Assembly: GCA_021775805.1 (NCBI GenBank)
Contig: JAJFHD010000129.1
Location: 1 to 64,000 of the forward strand
Direction: 5' to 3'
From: Alphaproteobacteria bacterium
GTDB taxonomy: Bacteria; Pseudomonadota; Alphaproteobacteria; Rhizobiales; JAJFHC01
Length of the DNA stretch: 64,000 nucleotides
Under the pieces are notes generated by a model, which did no database searches, was not told where the DNA came from, and saw only the letters and a list, made by a program, of their open reading frames with translations. Position numbers and translations under genes: made by a program. Of the stretch, positions 63,910 to 64,000 are shown one piece after another. Position 1 is the stretch's first letter; every line of letters begins with the position of its first letter.

Positions 63910-64000
63910 TCAATTGCGACCACGGACTTTGGCGTAGGGTTTCTCATACTGCTCCACAACCCGCTGAAATTGGGCGCTGGTAGATTTAGTCAACCACCTC
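63910..64000 (-). CDS. C-terminal end of an unidentified protein, cut by the window edge
   Basis: In the minus frame ending with TGA at 63910-63912 the last 29 codons read as a helical, charged tail (LTKSTSAQFQRVVEQYEK, then PYAKVRGRN). The even mix of residues and lack of stops look like the end of a real gene entering from the right. The part seen is too short to name the protein. Confidence 0.35.
   Translation of the reverse strand, partial: RWLTKSTSAQFQRVVEQYEKPYAKVRGRN

Noticed and set aside
63524-63913. A 129-codon minus frame before the surface carbohydrate gene
   Set aside because: It overlaps the start of the neighbour, has no domain and its residue mix is not protein-like.

Overview
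The window looks like chromosomal DNA of an alphaproteobacterium, probably Hyphomicrobiales-like. Pointers are a minCDE operon, a phasin, a PleC/DivJ/PdhS-type PAS histidine kinase, an Irr-type iron box in front of bacterioferritin, the nosRZDFYLX gene order, and a tRNA-His gene with no encoded G-1 (a feature known from one alphaproteobacterial clade). Genes are dense, on both strands, and mostly look native. No insertion sequence, integrase, phage or CRISPR array was seen.

Layout. 0-1.3 kb: a TAXI-type TRAP transporter (binding protein and start of the fused permease). 1.6-7 kb: surface-glycan genes, namely a surface carbohydrate biosynthesis protein, a LysE exporter and a neuBCA operon for a nonulosonic (sialic-type) acid. 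7-7.9 kb: an AT-rich gene-free stretch with a perfect 16-bp hairpin. 7.9-10.6 kb: an atypical receiver protein and minCDE. 10.9-14.8 kb: small metabolism and regulator genes (DUF1330, LysR, isoaspartyl peptidase, Old-Yellow-Enzyme, ArsR). 14.9-20.4 kb: a cyanophycin operon (cyanophycinase, CphA, and a second Mur ligase lacking the ATP-grasp half). 20.6-29.3 kb: a complete, translationally coupled nitrous-oxide reductase operon.

29.4-35.7 kb is the most accessory-looking part. It holds a TIR-TPR membrane protein, orphan hypotheticals, a Hint-domain protein, an atypical cytochrome P450, and a decayed mosaic of nosX and TIR-TPR sequence. 35.7-40.1 kb: tRNA-His, phasin, a small conserved protein and a large PAS kinase. 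40.2-43.2 kb is iron-related: bfd, an Irr box, bfr, a 124-bp tandem palindromic repeat, a Fur-like box and a Fe(III) ABC permease. 43.2-50.4 kb: acetoacetyl-CoA synthetase, AsmA-like protein, DUF6460 protein, moaE, tungstate/molybdate ABC genes and a nuclease. 50.5-54.7 kb: a sensor kinase divergent from a receiver-metallo-beta-lactamase fusion. 54.8-56 kb: DUF2061 and XRE genes. 56.1-62 kb: a five-gene signalling-envelope operon (TPR/beta-barrel protein, three tandem secreted FecR-domain paralogues, CHASE2-adenylate cyclase). 62.1-64 kb: a second surface carbohydrate protein, paralogous to the one at 1.6 kb, and the end of another gene.

Together the genes point to a facultatively N2O-respiring, nitrogen- and carbon-storing (cyanophycin, probably polyhydroxyalkanoate) environmental bacterium with a glycosylated surface. 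The stretches most worth following up are the FecR/CHASE2-cyclase operon, the nosX/TIR-TPR scar, the receiver-MBL fusion with its divergent kinase, and the palindromic repeat behind bfr. Functional calls rest on reading translated sequences and recalled family motifs; no database search was run.
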